A stretch of 17,329 bases of DNA, from assembly GCA_034090805.1 (NCBI GenBank), contig JAXDRV010000002.1:1-17329 (forward strand), given 5' to 3'. This document shows, in pieces, positions 1 to 7,063 of this stretch (position 1 is its first letter; every line of letters starts with the position of its first letter). Below the pieces are notes generated by a model, which saw only the letters and a program-made list of their open reading frames with translations, did not search any database and had not been told where the DNA came from. This DNA comes from Ornithomonoglobus_A sp034090805. Its GTDB lineage: Bacteria; Bacillota; Clostridia; UBA1381. Both the position numbers and the translations under genes were made by a program.

Positions 1-261
1 AAATAATGCTCACTGAACAAATGCGATTTTCAATCGCATTTGGAAAAATTATGACTATTGTCAAAATTTTTCGTGTAAAATCAGAGATTTTACACAGTTC
101 GCATTGATAAAGTCTGCCCAAATAAATATTTTGAGAGCAAAATATTTATTTGGGGCGCAAGGATTTTTTCATATTTATGAAAAAACCTTGCACCTGAACA
201 ATTATGAAACACTTTTAAGCCGCTATGTGGCTGCGTTTCATAATTGTTCAGCAGTCATTAT
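1..261. repeat. Multi-hairpin palindromic repeat, copy 1
   Basis: A gene-free stretch made almost wholly of adjacent inverted repeats. Stems seen: 18-28/32-42 (11 bp, 3-nt loop); 43-50/65-72 (8 bp, with an inner 4-bp stem 52-55/60-63); 73-82/86-95 (10 bp, 3-nt loop); 117-133/138-154 (17 bp, loop AGAG); 157-172/177-191 (15 bp with one bulged A); 194-210/235-251 (17 bp, with an inner stem 218-223/227-232). The first three abut with no spacer. CTGAACAA at 13-20 is mirrored by TTGTTCAG at 244-251, and ATAATG at 3-8 by CATTAT at 256-261, so the whole behaves like an element of about 259 bp with short terminal inverted repeats. Bases 1-150 recur at 17180-17329 with two mismatches (positions 2 and 119). 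There is no coding potential. A non-autonomous palindromic element (MITE- or REP-like) is the best guess; the family is not recognised. Confidence 0.85.
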
Positions 262-295
262 ATAGAAGTATTTATAATTCTTTACACTTATTTAA

Positions 296-324
296 TTGAC
301 TTTTAACATTAAATATGATATAAT
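296..324 (+). promoter_or_regulatory. Sigma-A promoter of the dxs operon
   Basis: TTGACT at 296-301, a 17-nt spacer, then TATAAT at 319-324, with an extended -10 TG at 316-317. Transcription should start near 331, giving a leader of about 80 nt before dxs. The promoter starts about 35 bp after the end of the hairpin repeat. Confidence 0.85.
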
Positions 325-409
325 TTTGTACAAAATATCGGTAATTTATTTTGAGTTAGAGCAGCGGTGTACTGTCGCTGCATATATGAAAAGAGGATCT
401 GCGTTTACG

Positions 410-2299
410 ATGAAAATTTTAGATAAAATCAACTCCCCCGCCGATCTCAAAGCACTGCCTGAGGCTATGCTTGAGCCGCTTTGCAGGGAGCTGAGGGAAT
501 TTCTTACGGATAATGTTTCAAAAACCGGCGGGCATCTCGCCTCAAATCTCGGAGTTGTGGAGCTTACGGTTGCACTGCACAGGGTATTTGATTTCCCGAA
601 GGACAAGATTGTTTTTGACGTCGGGCATCAGTCATATGTGCATAAAATTCTTACGGGACGCCGCGACAGCTTCGATACGCTGCGGCAGTTCGGAGGTCTT
701 TCCGGCTTTCCGAAGCGTGACGAAAGCGAATACGACTGCTTTAACACCGGTCACAGCTCGACCTCCATCTCGGCGGCTCTCGGCCTTGCACGTGCAAGGG
801 ATTTGAACAACGAAAAATACAGCGTTGCTGCGCTTTTCGGTGACGGAGCGCTTACGGGCGGAATGATGTACGAGGCAATGAACGACGCCGGCAGCAGAAA
901 AACACCGCTCATACTCATATTAAACGACAATGCAATGTCGATAACAAAAAACGTCGGAGCAATTTCAAGGCATCTGCGGAACCTGCGAATTTCTCCGTTT
1001 TACTTCAAATCAAAGCATGCCGTTGAGGAGCTGCTCTCAAAGCTCCCTGTGGGCGGCAAGCTTACGGCGAACCTTTTGAAAAATATAAAGCGTCAAATAC
1101 GCCGCCTCGTCATACCGACCACGCTTTTTGACGATTTGGGATTTATTTATATGGGTCCTATAAACGGTCACGACTTACCGTCGCTGATTTCCTGTCTTGA
1201 ATACGCAAAGGAGGAGCAAAAGCCTATACTTCTTCATGTCCGCACAAAAAAGGGCAAGGGATACTCTCCGGCAGAAAACGACCCTCAGAAATTCCACGGG
1301 ATTTCCGCCTTTGACAAGGAAACCGGCAAGACTTCTCCGTCTGCCGAAACCTACAGTGCCCGCTTCGGCTCGGCTCTTTGCCGCATAGCACGATTTAACG
1401 AGAAGGTTATCGCCGTTACGGGAGCAATGCCGCACGGCACGGGACTTGAAAACTTTGCGGAGCTTTACAAGGACAGGTTTTTCGACGTGGGCATTGCGGA
1501 GCAGCACGGAGTAACGCTTAGCGCCGGTCTTGCCGCGGGGGGATACATACCCGTGATACCGCTTTACTCATCATTTTTGCAGCGTGCATACGACCAGACG
1601 CTGCACGATGTATGTCTGCAAAATCTTCACGTGGTATTCCCCGTCGACAGAGCGGGAATAGTCGGTGCGGACGGAGAAACTCATCAGGGCATATATGATA
1701 TTTCATATCTGTCGCATATGCCGAACATGAGCATACTGTCCCCATGCAATCTGACGGAGCTTGAGCAAATGCTCGATTATGCGATAAACGTACACAGCGG
1801 TCCGATAGCGATACGATATCCGCGAGGCTCATCGCAGTACGGCGGTCCCGTTCCGTATTTTTCTTACGGACGTGCGGTCGTTCTGAAAAGCGGCGATGAT
1901 TTTACGGTAATCGCCTCCGGGAGAATGGTTAAAAAAGCCGCCGAGGTATGCGACGCTCTCGAAAAAATCGGAATACACTGCGACCTTTTGGCTCTGCCAA
2001 CGATAAAGCCTCTCGATACGGCATCAATCATCGGCAGTGTGCGGAAAACCGGGCATCTTATAACAATTGAGGACAACGCAAAAATCGGCGGCGTCGGCTC
2101 TATGATTGCAGCGCTGCTTGAGGAAAGCGGAATACGCTGCACCATGAAAATATTTGCATTCCCAGATGACATCATACGTCAGGGAACAACGGAGCAGCTT
2201 GATAAAAAATACGGACTGGGAAGCGAGGAAATTACCGAATATGTCAAAGATACGGCTGGACGCTCTGCTGGTAAGCAGAGGGATGACCGAGAGCCGTGA
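410..2299 (+). CDS. dxs: 1-deoxy-D-xylulose-5-phosphate synthase
   Basis: A thiamine-diphosphate enzyme of the cytosol that condenses pyruvate and glyceraldehyde 3-phosphate to 1-deoxyxylulose 5-phosphate, the first step of the MEP isoprenoid pathway. The protein is 629 aa, within the usual 620-640. The ThDP/Mg site is visible as GDGAL at 144-148 and NDN at 172-174. The transketolase pyrimidine domain carries AEQHG with Glu364, followed by DRAGIVGADGETHQG. An in-frame start at 296 would lie on the promoter. ATG 386 would put the ribosome site inside the gene. ATG 410 follows AGAGGA (392-397) and gives the family N-terminus MKILDKINSP. It is first gene of an operon with tlyA and ispE. Its last 59 bp overlap tlyA in another frame, which suggests translational coupling. 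Confidence 0.97.
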   Translation: MKILDKINSPADLKALPEAMLEPLCRELREFLTDNVSKTGGHLASNLGVVELTVALHRVFDFPKDKIVFDVGHQSYVHKILTGRRDSFDTLRQFGGLSGFPKRDESEYDCFNTGHSSTSISAALGLARARDLNNEKYSVAALFGDGALTGGMMYEAMNDAGSRKTPLILILNDNAMSITKNVGAISRHLRNLRISPFYFKSKHAVEELLSKLPVGGKLTANLLKNIKRQIRRLVIPTTLFDDLGFIYMGPINGHDLPSLISCLEYAKEEQKPILLHVRTKKGKGYSPAENDPQKFHGISAFDKETGKTSPSAETYSARFGSALCRIARFNEKVIAVTGAMPHGTGLENFAELYKDRFFDVGIAEQHGVTLSAGLAAGGYIPVIPLYSSFLQRAYDQTLHDVCLQNLHVVFPVDRAGIVGADGETHQGIYDISYLSHMPNMSILSPCNLTELEQMLDYAINVHSGPIAIRYPRGSSQYGGPVPYFSYGRAVVLKSGDDFTVIASGRMVKKAAEVCDALEKIGIHCDLLALPTIKPLDTASIIGSVRKTGHLITIEDNAKIGGVGSMIAALLEESGIRCTMKIFAFPDDIIRQGTTEQLDKKYGLGSEEITEYVKDTAGRSAGKQRDDREP

Positions 2300-3050
2300 G
2301 CGTGCAAAGGCGCTCATTATGGCGGGTCAGGTTTTTATAGACAATCAAAAATGCGATAAGGCGGGAATGATGGTTGATGATGAAAAAACCGTTCCCGAAA
2401 TCCGAGGCGAAAAATTAAAATACGTTTCACGAGGCGGTCTTAAGCTTGAAAAAGCAATGTCGGAATTTCCGATAACACTTGAGGGCAAGACAGCAATGGA
2501 TATAGGCGCATCAACCGGCGGCTTCACAGACTGTATGCTCCAAAACGGAGCGGCAAAGGTTTTTGCCGTTGACGTAGGCTACGGGCAGTTTGCCTGGAAG
2601 CTGCGAAGCGACGAAAGAGTAGTAAACATGGAGCGCACCAACATCAGATACGTAACTCCCGATGATATAGGCTGTCAGCTTGATTTTGCGTCGATAGACG
2701 TTTCGTTTATATCGCTGCGTCTTGTGTTGCCGGTCGCTTACGATCTTTTGAAGGATTGCGGAGAGGTTGTTGCGCTGATAAAGCCGCAGTTTGAGGCGGG
2801 CAAGGGTCAGGTAGGCAAAAAGGGCGTTGTTCGTGATATTAACATTCATTACAGTGTTGTAAAAAACGTTCTCGGCTTTGCACGTGAGTTCGGTTTCCAC
2901 GTTGCGGGGCTGTCGTTTTCTCCGGTGAGAGGGCCGGAGGGAAATATAGAATATCTGGCATATCTGAAAAAAGAGGAATGTGAGGATATTATCGATGACG
3001 CTTATATAAAGGCGGTAGTTGATAAATCCCATGAAACGCTTGAAAAATAA
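2241..3050 (+). CDS. tlyA: TlyA-type rRNA 2'-O-methyltransferase
   Basis: A 269-aa protein of the TlyA/YqxC family. Residues 1 to about 65 form an S4 RNA-binding domain (RLDALLVSRGM, then MAGQVFI). The rest is an FtsJ-like Rossmann methyltransferase with the SAM-binding loop DIGASTGGFTD at 87-97 and later segments SIDVSFISL and ALIKPQFE. Characterised relatives 2'-O-methylate cytidines in 16S and/or 23S rRNA, and some were first described as haemolysins. I infer the rRNA role from family membership. The start at ATG 2241 is preceded by GAGGAA (2224-2229); an open frame reaches back to 2154, but only 2241 gives the S4 N-terminus. It starts inside dxs. The dxs-tlyA order is the same as in Bacillus subtilis. 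Confidence 0.93.
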   Translation: MSKIRLDALLVSRGMTESRERAKALIMAGQVFIDNQKCDKAGMMVDDEKTVPEIRGEKLKYVSRGGLKLEKAMSEFPITLEGKTAMDIGASTGGFTDCMLQNGAAKVFAVDVGYGQFAWKLRSDERVVNMERTNIRYVTPDDIGCQLDFASIDVSFISLRLVLPVAYDLLKDCGEVVALIKPQFEAGKGQVGKKGVVRDINIHYSVVKNVLGFAREFGFHVAGLSFSPVRGPEGNIEYLAYLKKEECEDIIDDAYIKAVVDKSHETLEK

Positions 3051-3078
3051 ATTTGCGTTTAATAAGGAGGTATCGCAC

Positions 3079-3960
3079 ATGATAAAAGACGAAATAATAG
3101 TAACGGGCAACAGAGCAATCGCACGCTCCCATGCAAAGATAAATCTTACCCTCGACGTTCTCGGCCGCCGCAGTGACGGCTATCATGACGTTGAAATGAT
3201 AATGCAGACTGTCAGCCTTTTTGATTTGATTTTGGTGGATAAAATCCCCGGCGGGATTTTCCTTTCCACCAACTTAAAATACCTCCCGAATAACAACAAA
3301 AACCTTGCCTACAAGGCTGCCGAGATATTTTTCAAAAAAACAGGCATAAAAGGCGGAGCAAAGATAATGATACATAAGAACATCCCCGTTGCGGCAGGTC
3401 TTGCGGGAGGCAGCGGAAACTGCGCCGCCGTTTTGCTTGCACTTAACAAGCTGTACAACGCCGGACTTACGCTTGAGGAGCTTTGCGCTGTCGGTGCGGA
3501 GCTTGGAGCGGACGTTCCCTACTGCATTACAGGCGGTACTCAACTGTCGTGCGGCATAGGCGAGCGTCTCACTCCCCTACATTCGCCGCAGCCGTTTGAT
3601 ATTCTTATGGTAAAGCCGTTTTTGAACATTTCAACGGCGGCTGTTTACGAGGCTATAGACAGCGCAGAAATATCAAAGCGTCCCGATACTGCGGCAATGG
3701 CGGACGCAATAGCCAGAAATGATTTGCGTGAAATTTCCGCCAATCTGTGCAACGTAATGGAAAGCGTGACGGAGCGGCTGCATCCGATTATAAGGGGCAT
3801 TAAGACAAAAATGCTCTCCGACGGCGCACTCGGTGCCCTCATGAGCGGCTCCGGACCTACCGTTTTCGGAATTTTTGATGATTACGGAAAAGCATACAAA
3901 TCATACGAGAGCTTTTCCTATCAATTTAAGGATACATTCCTGGTGAAAACCTATAATTAA
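3079..3960 (+). CDS. ispE: 4-diphosphocytidyl-2-C-methyl-D-erythritol kinase
   Basis: A GHMP-family kinase that phosphorylates CDP-methylerythritol with ATP, a middle step of the MEP pathway; a second MEP gene in this operon. The protein is 293 aa, usual for the family. The catalytic Lys20 (AKINL) and Asp145 (GADVP) are present. The ATP loop reads GLAGGSGN where many members have GLGGGSSD, a conservative change that keeps the glycine loop. C-terminal GHMP motif: LMSGSGPTVFG. ATG 3079 sits 8 nt after AAGGAGG (3064-3070), the best ribosome site in the operon. Upstream in-frame ATGs at 3019 and 3031 lie inside tlyA without one. It follows tlyA by 28 bp and precedes the next gene by 20 bp. Confidence 0.96.
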   Translation: MIKDEIIVTGNRAIARSHAKINLTLDVLGRRSDGYHDVEMIMQTVSLFDLILVDKIPGGIFLSTNLKYLPNNNKNLAYKAAEIFFKKTGIKGGAKIMIHKNIPVAAGLAGGSGNCAAVLLALNKLYNAGLTLEELCAVGAELGADVPYCITGGTQLSCGIGERLTPLHSPQPFDILMVKPFLNISTAAVYEAIDSAEISKRPDTAAMADAIARNDLREISANLCNVMESVTERLHPIIRGIKTKMLSDGALGALMSGSGPTVFGIFDDYGKAYKSYESFSYQFKDTFLVKTYN

Positions 3961-3980
3961 TCAGACAATGGGGTGATTTT

Positions 3981-4826
3981 ATGTCAAACGACAACATATC
4001 GTCCGCTGCCGAGGAGGAGGCAATCGCCGAATACTACGGAAATGCGGAAAACGAAAAAAATCGCACTGAAGCAAAAAAGGGCGGCAATACCGACCGTTTA
4101 AAATCTGATCTTAATATTGATACTACCGATGCTGCATTTACCATGACAGGCTCTGCATCTCGCTTGAGGTTTCATTTTAATATCGATGATGCGCTGATTG
4201 AGGAGATATACGAATTTCCCGAACGTGGTATAAGCCGTCTGTTGTTTTGCTCCTGCTGTATTTTTGCAGCATCGCTGATATTGTGCGGCTCATTTTACGC
4301 CGCCTCCTTCGGAGCGGACAACGACGATACAACGGATATTCTTCTTTCCCGGCTGCGTTCGTCCGATTCAGAGTATATGTCGGCAGATGCGGAAAACAGA
4401 ATGCTTAACGATGAAATGCAGACGCTTGCTCAGCAGGCACTCGACTCCCAGGAGAAAAACAGCTCTATAAACGATTTCGACGACGCAAAGCGTTCAAAGG
4501 AGGCAATTCTGCAAGCTGCAAAGGAAACCTTTCAGGCTAAAAATGACGAGCTTTACAGCCTTAATCAGGAGCTTGAAGCACTCAAGCAGGCTCAGTCGGG
4601 CGGTCTTGCCCTCGAGCTTACGCCCGGAACGTACAGTGTCGGCAAAAACATTCCTGAGGGTAGCTATGACATTATCGGCACCGGCAGTCTTATTGCCTCC
4701 ACCGCAGAGCATGAGGTAAGGGTGAATACCGCTTTGAGTACAGATACACCAACACGTGTTACGCTTAAGTCCGGGTATACGGTCAAAATAAACTGCAAGG
4801 CAACGTTGACCCCGGCAGGAGCTTAA
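3981..4826 (+). CDS. Membrane-anchored coiled-coil protein with PGTY domain
   Basis: A 281-aa protein of unknown function. Residues 1-85 are polar and acidic with no signal peptide. A single hydrophobic helix spans about 86-109. A helical, probably coiled-coil region rich in Gln, Glu and Lys covers about 130-206. A compact C-terminal domain (211-281) starts with LTPGTYSVGKNIPEGSYDI and ends with a beta-rich TLKSGYTVKIN segment. Similar PGTY-VG-IP-G-Y modules occur in secreted or anchored Firmicute proteins, from memory, with no assigned role. By the inside-positive rule a cytoplasmic N-terminus and external C-terminus are likely. The GGGGTGA ribosome site (3970-3976) is 4 nt before ATG. It lies 20 bp after ispE, so it is almost certainly cotranscribed. 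The next gene encodes a shorter relative of the same design. Confidence 0.85.
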   Translation: MSNDNISSAAEEEAIAEYYGNAENEKNRTEAKKGGNTDRLKSDLNIDTTDAAFTMTGSASRLRFHFNIDDALIEEIYEFPERGISRLLFCSCCIFAASLILCGSFYAASFGADNDDTTDILLSRLRSSDSEYMSADAENRMLNDEMQTLAQQALDSQEKNSSINDFDDAKRSKEAILQAAKETFQAKNDELYSLNQELEALKQAQSGGLALELTPGTYSVGKNIPEGSYDIIGTGSLIASTAEHEVRVNTALSTDTPTRVTLKSGYTVKINCKATLTPAGA

Positions 4827-4868
4827 ATTAATTTACGCCGTTTATAAGCGGCGAAGGAGAGGATTACT

Positions 4869-5483
4869 ATGCAATCATTCAACGCTTGGTTTGCCGCCGC
4901 AACGGCGGTTATATGCGCCTGCGGCTGTGTTTTTGTATACGGGCAAGGAAAGGACGGCAGTCAGCTTCTTGCCGCACAAGCTATCCTTAATTCCGAAATA
5001 AAGCAGCTTAAGGATCAAAACAACAGCCTTGAAAAGCAAAAAAATGAATACCTTGCAACAATCGACGCCGGCAACGCTCTTATAAAGGAAAACGAGGACA
5101 AGAACTCCGTTCTCACCTCCTACAGTGCGGAAATATCCGATTATGAATCAAAAATTGCGGAGCTTGACAAGCAACTTGCATCGGCAAAAGCAGAAAAGGA
5201 GGCTCTTTCCGGCTATGCGGAGGGCTTGAGCAATGTTTCCAATCAGCCGTCCGGCGAAGCGCAAAAGCTTGCTCCGGGCACATATCTTTGCCCGTCACAG
5301 CTCGCCGCCGGCCGATACAGGCTCAGCGGCAGCGGAATGTTCAGGATAGTCAACGCAAGAAACAGCGTCATCGAATCCCAGGATTTAAGCAAGCTTGACG
5401 GAAATTCATATACCTTTAACCTCGACAGCGACTCAAGGCTGATCTCCGAGGGCGAGGACATGACACTCACTCCGATGAACTGA
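4869..5483 (+). CDS. Short paralogue: anchored coiled coil plus PGTY domain
   Basis: A 204-aa protein of unknown function. A hydrophobic N-terminal segment (about 5-24, Cys-rich: ICACGCVFVY) acts as an anchor or uncleaved signal; no clear lipobox is seen. Residues 30-118 are a long, heptad-like helix (IKQLKDQNNSLEKQK). Residues 134-204 form a C-terminal domain whose opening, LAPGTYLCPSQLAAGRYRL, lines up with that of the preceding protein. It lacks the roughly 85-residue polar N-terminus of its neighbour. Strong ribosome site AAGGAGAGGA (4854-4863), 5 nt before ATG. It is 42 bp after its paralogue and the last gene of the dxs operon. No clear GC-rich terminator follows. The two proteins probably arose by duplication and may pair through their coils. 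Confidence 0.83.
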   Translation: MQSFNAWFAAATAVICACGCVFVYGQGKDGSQLLAAQAILNSEIKQLKDQNNSLEKQKNEYLATIDAGNALIKENEDKNSVLTSYSAEISDYESKIAELDKQLASAKAEKEALSGYAEGLSNVSNQPSGEAQKLAPGTYLCPSQLAAGRYRLSGSGMFRIVNARNSVIESQDLSKLDGNSYTFNLDSDSRLISEGEDMTLTPMN

Positions 5484-5520
5484 CATCGAAAATGAAATAT
5501 AAATGTAATATTTTTTACTA

Positions 5521-5549
5521 TTGTCAACAGGTTGTTTTTATGATAATAT
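5521..5549 (+). promoter_or_regulatory. Possible promoter before the zinc-ribbon gene
   Basis: TTGTCA at 5521-5526, a 17-nt spacer and TAATAT at 5544-5549, with an extended -10 TG at 5541-5542. Transcription would begin near the left arm of the structured repeat at 5552, so the repeat would form a long 5' leader. The hexamers are imperfect. Confidence 0.45.
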
Positions 5550-5551
5550 AT

Positions 5552-5738
5552 ATAATGTGAAAAATAAGCGGCGCATCTTGCCCTTTATCGGAGCTTGAAG
5601 TATCGACATACATCGGTGCTCCTCAAAAGAGCAATCTGTACTCACCGCCAAGAAGCGGCTTTTGCGGAGCAAAAGTGATGACAGGCTTATTTTCAACATT
5701 ATGATTTGTGCCGCCGCATGGCGGTGAAATGGAGATTA
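5552..5738 (+). repeat. Structured intergenic repeat, copy A (long form)
   Basis: Arms 5552-5569 and 5685-5702 pair as 7 bp, two mismatches, then 9 bp, closing a loop of about 115 nt. Inside are GGAGC/GCTCC and CCGC/GCGG stems and a 7-bp hairpin CTTTTGC-GGA-GCAAAAG. After the right arm comes GATTTGTG, then the hairpin CCGCC-GCAT-GGCGG, then a short tail ending near GGAGATTA. A shorter relative lies on the minus strand at 9702-9845 with matching blocks in the same order (ATAATGTG, GCGCATCT, GCAATCTG, ACATTATGATTTGTGCCGC). It matches no riboswitch class I know. It could be a mobile palindromic repeat or a structured RNA; if transcribed, it is the leader of the next gene. Confidence 0.75.
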
Positions 5739-5768
5739 GTATAAAACATAAATTATGGGGGCTCGCAA

Positions 5769-6620
5769 ATGTATTGCAAAAAGTGCGGAAGAAAGCTCGA
5801 AGACGGGAAGCGCTTTTGCGACCGCTGCGGACAGTCGGTGCGTCAGAGTCAAAAATCGGATAATGAGATGCGCCGCCGGAAAGCGGACGAATTGAAACAG
5901 GAACGCCTTAACCGTAAGCAAAAGCTTCAGGAAAAAGAGAAAAAATTAAAAGAAAAAAAGAATAAAGCAAACACAAGACGAACAAATATACTTGCCGTGA
6001 TATTTATTATTTTGTTCTGCATACTTATCATAGCGATAATAACATATAAGGTAACAACGGACAAATCCGAAAATGCGGCATGGAGGACAAAGGACGGCTC
6101 AGTCGAGATTAACGCCACAGCAGTCCCGTCACCCTCCCCTGCCCCGACAGACAAATCGGGAGCAGTCGTCACGGCCGTTCCCACCTCAACGGCGTATGCG
6201 ATCACAGCGGAAATGAATGCCGACGGCTACCGTGAGTTTAAATGCAGCTCAGGTGCGGTATTTCCGTATCCGTCAATGTTCATTCAGCAAAATCCCGGCG
6301 GCAGCGAACGTCTGAACCTTTACGACAAAAGCGGCGGAGCGTCAATCACGCTTACCGAGGAGGGACCTGTTTCCGCTGCGGCACGTGAGCTTATGAGCCA
6401 ATATGCAAAGCAGCAAACCGGCAAGGTTAAATACTCCAGAGCCGGCGATGGATGGTATGTTGTCGAAACCTCGGAAAACGATATTATAAACCACAGAAAA
6501 TGTATCGTGGCAAACAACATCGCAATATCCTACAATTTCACCTACAGCAGTGCATCAACGGCATCAACGGCTTACCGTGAATATATTTCGTACATGGACG
6601 AGCATTTTACCTTGCAATAA
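5769..6620 (+). CDS. Zinc-ribbon single-pass membrane protein
   Basis: A 283-aa protein of unknown function. The N-terminus is a zinc ribbon with Cys3, Cys6, Cys17 and Cys20 (YCKKCG, FCDRCG). A strongly basic helical stretch (about 32-72) follows, then one membrane helix at about 73-94. After that come a Pro/Ser/Thr-rich linker (about 115-145) and a C-terminal domain of about 135 residues. The layout puts the zinc ribbon inside the cell and the C-terminal domain outside. Zinc-ribbon plus membrane-helix proteins are common in Firmicutes, but the outer domain here is not one I recognise. The start is ATG 5769 with GGGGG at 5757-5761. It sits 30 bp after repeat copy A. Its 3' end overlaps the converging gene by 14 bp. 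Confidence 0.85.
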   Translation: MYCKKCGRKLEDGKRFCDRCGQSVRQSQKSDNEMRRRKADELKQERLNRKQKLQEKEKKLKEKKNKANTRRTNILAVIFIILFCILIIAIITYKVTTDKSENAAWRTKDGSVEINATAVPSPSPAPTDKSGAVVTAVPTSTAYAITAEMNADGYREFKCSSGAVFPYPSMFIQQNPGGSERLNLYDKSGGASITLTEEGPVSAAARELMSQYAKQQTGKVKYSRAGDGWYVVETSENDIINHRKCIVANNIAISYNFTYSSASTASTAYREYISYMDEHFTLQ

Positions 6621-6900
6621 AATAAAATACACCTGCCGCTGCCAATGCGGCAAGCGATATAAGCACAGCCGCTGTCAAATGCGGACGATTTTTTCTTCTT
6701 CGAGCATTTGCCGATTTCCTCGGCAAATGCTCTTTCTTTACAGTATGGTTTTCAAGATATTCCGCAACAACCCGCTCCGCCTCGTCGATAACTCTCCCCT
6801 CAAGCTTCGGATTGTAATCCTTCAGCACGATTATCGCCTCGCATATATACGGCGACGAAAAATTATTTAATATTACTACCTTTTTTGTAAGATCCTTCAT
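6607..6900 (-). CDS. Small tail-anchored membrane protein
   Basis: A 97-aa protein of unknown function. The N-terminal two thirds are soluble and look like one folded unit (KDLTKKVVILNNFSSPYICE, later VIDEAERVVAEYL). A basic stretch (RRRKNRPH) leads to a C-terminal hydrophobic helix of about 20 residues (LTAAVLISLAALAAAGVFYF), so the protein is probably tail-anchored with the N-domain in the cytoplasm. An open frame reaches to 7005, but the start at 6900 is preferred: GGAG is 6 nt upstream, and the likely promoter would begin transcription near 6988, downstream of 7005. A 13-bp palindrome used as a terminator by the opposite gene lies inside this coding sequence and encodes EHLPRKSANARR. Confidence 0.72.
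   Translation of the reverse strand: MKDLTKKVVILNNFSSPYICEAIIVLKDYNPKLEGRVIDEAERVVAEYLENHTVKKEHLPRKSANARRRKNRPHLTAAVLISLAALAAAGVFYFIAR
6702..6739 (+). terminator. Intrinsic terminator inside the opposing gene
   Basis: A perfect 13-bp stem (6702-6714/6720-6732) with a 5-nt loop TTTCC, followed by TTTCTTT on the plus strand only. It lies 82 bp past the zinc-ribbon gene stop and within the minus-strand small gene. On the minus strand the stem is followed by purines, so it should stop plus-strand transcription only. Confidence 0.75.
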
Positions 6901-6910
6901 ATATATCTCC

Positions 6911-6931
6911 ATTCCTCCGCCATACGGCGGC
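6911..6931 (-). other. Hairpin just upstream of the small gene's ribosome site
   Basis: On the minus strand CCGCC-GTAT-GGCGG is followed directly by AGGAATGGAGATAT and the start at 6900. The same arrangement (CCGCC-GCAT-GGCGG, then TGAAATGGAGATTA) closes repeat copy A at 5711-5738, and a variant ends copy B. It is either a remnant of that repeat's 3' end or an independent hairpin near a ribosome site. Confidence 0.5.
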
Positions 6932-6994
6932 ATACTCCAACAATATCTGCTTATATTTTTGCCGTTTATTTGTTTTTTATACGTAATTCTGCAT

Positions 6995-7023
6995 ATATTA
7001 TCCATATTTATTGCTAATTTAAA
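6995..7023 (-). promoter_or_regulatory. Candidate promoter of the small tail-anchored gene
   Basis: On the minus strand TTTAAA (7018-7023), a 17-nt spacer and TAATAT (6995-7000). Both boxes match the consensus at 4 of 6 positions. It diverges from the 3D-protein promoter, with the WalR-like box between them. Confidence 0.4.
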
Positions 7024-7063
7024 CCAGATATATTACACAAATATATCGCTTTTGAAATCTTTT

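Noticed and set aside
1..261. A CRISPR array
   Set aside because: The repeats are different inverted repeats, not equal direct repeats with regular spacers, and no cas gene is present.
296..409. Longer N-terminus for dxs
   Set aside because: The first codons would lie on the -35 box and upstream of transcription; the family N-terminus begins at 410.
2511..3110. A 199-aa minus-strand open frame over tlyA
   Set aside because: Antisense shadow of a well-supported gene; no motif or ribosome site.
5551..5556. TATAAT as the -10 box of a promoter
   Set aside because: No -35 hexamer lies 16-18 bp upstream; the bases are part of the left arm of repeat copy A. The pair 5521/5544 fits better.
5552..5702. 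A known riboswitch, T-box or 6S RNA
   Set aside because: None of the conserved core sequences of the classes I know (including T-box GGTGGTACCGCG, SAM, c-di-GMP, glycine, cobalamin) is present, and a second copy downstream of galM argues for a repeat.
6901..7005. Longer N-terminus for the small tail-anchored protein
   Set aside because: The start at 7005 would precede the likely transcription start, and the extra residues look like leader and hairpin sequence; ATG 6900 has a good ribosome site.
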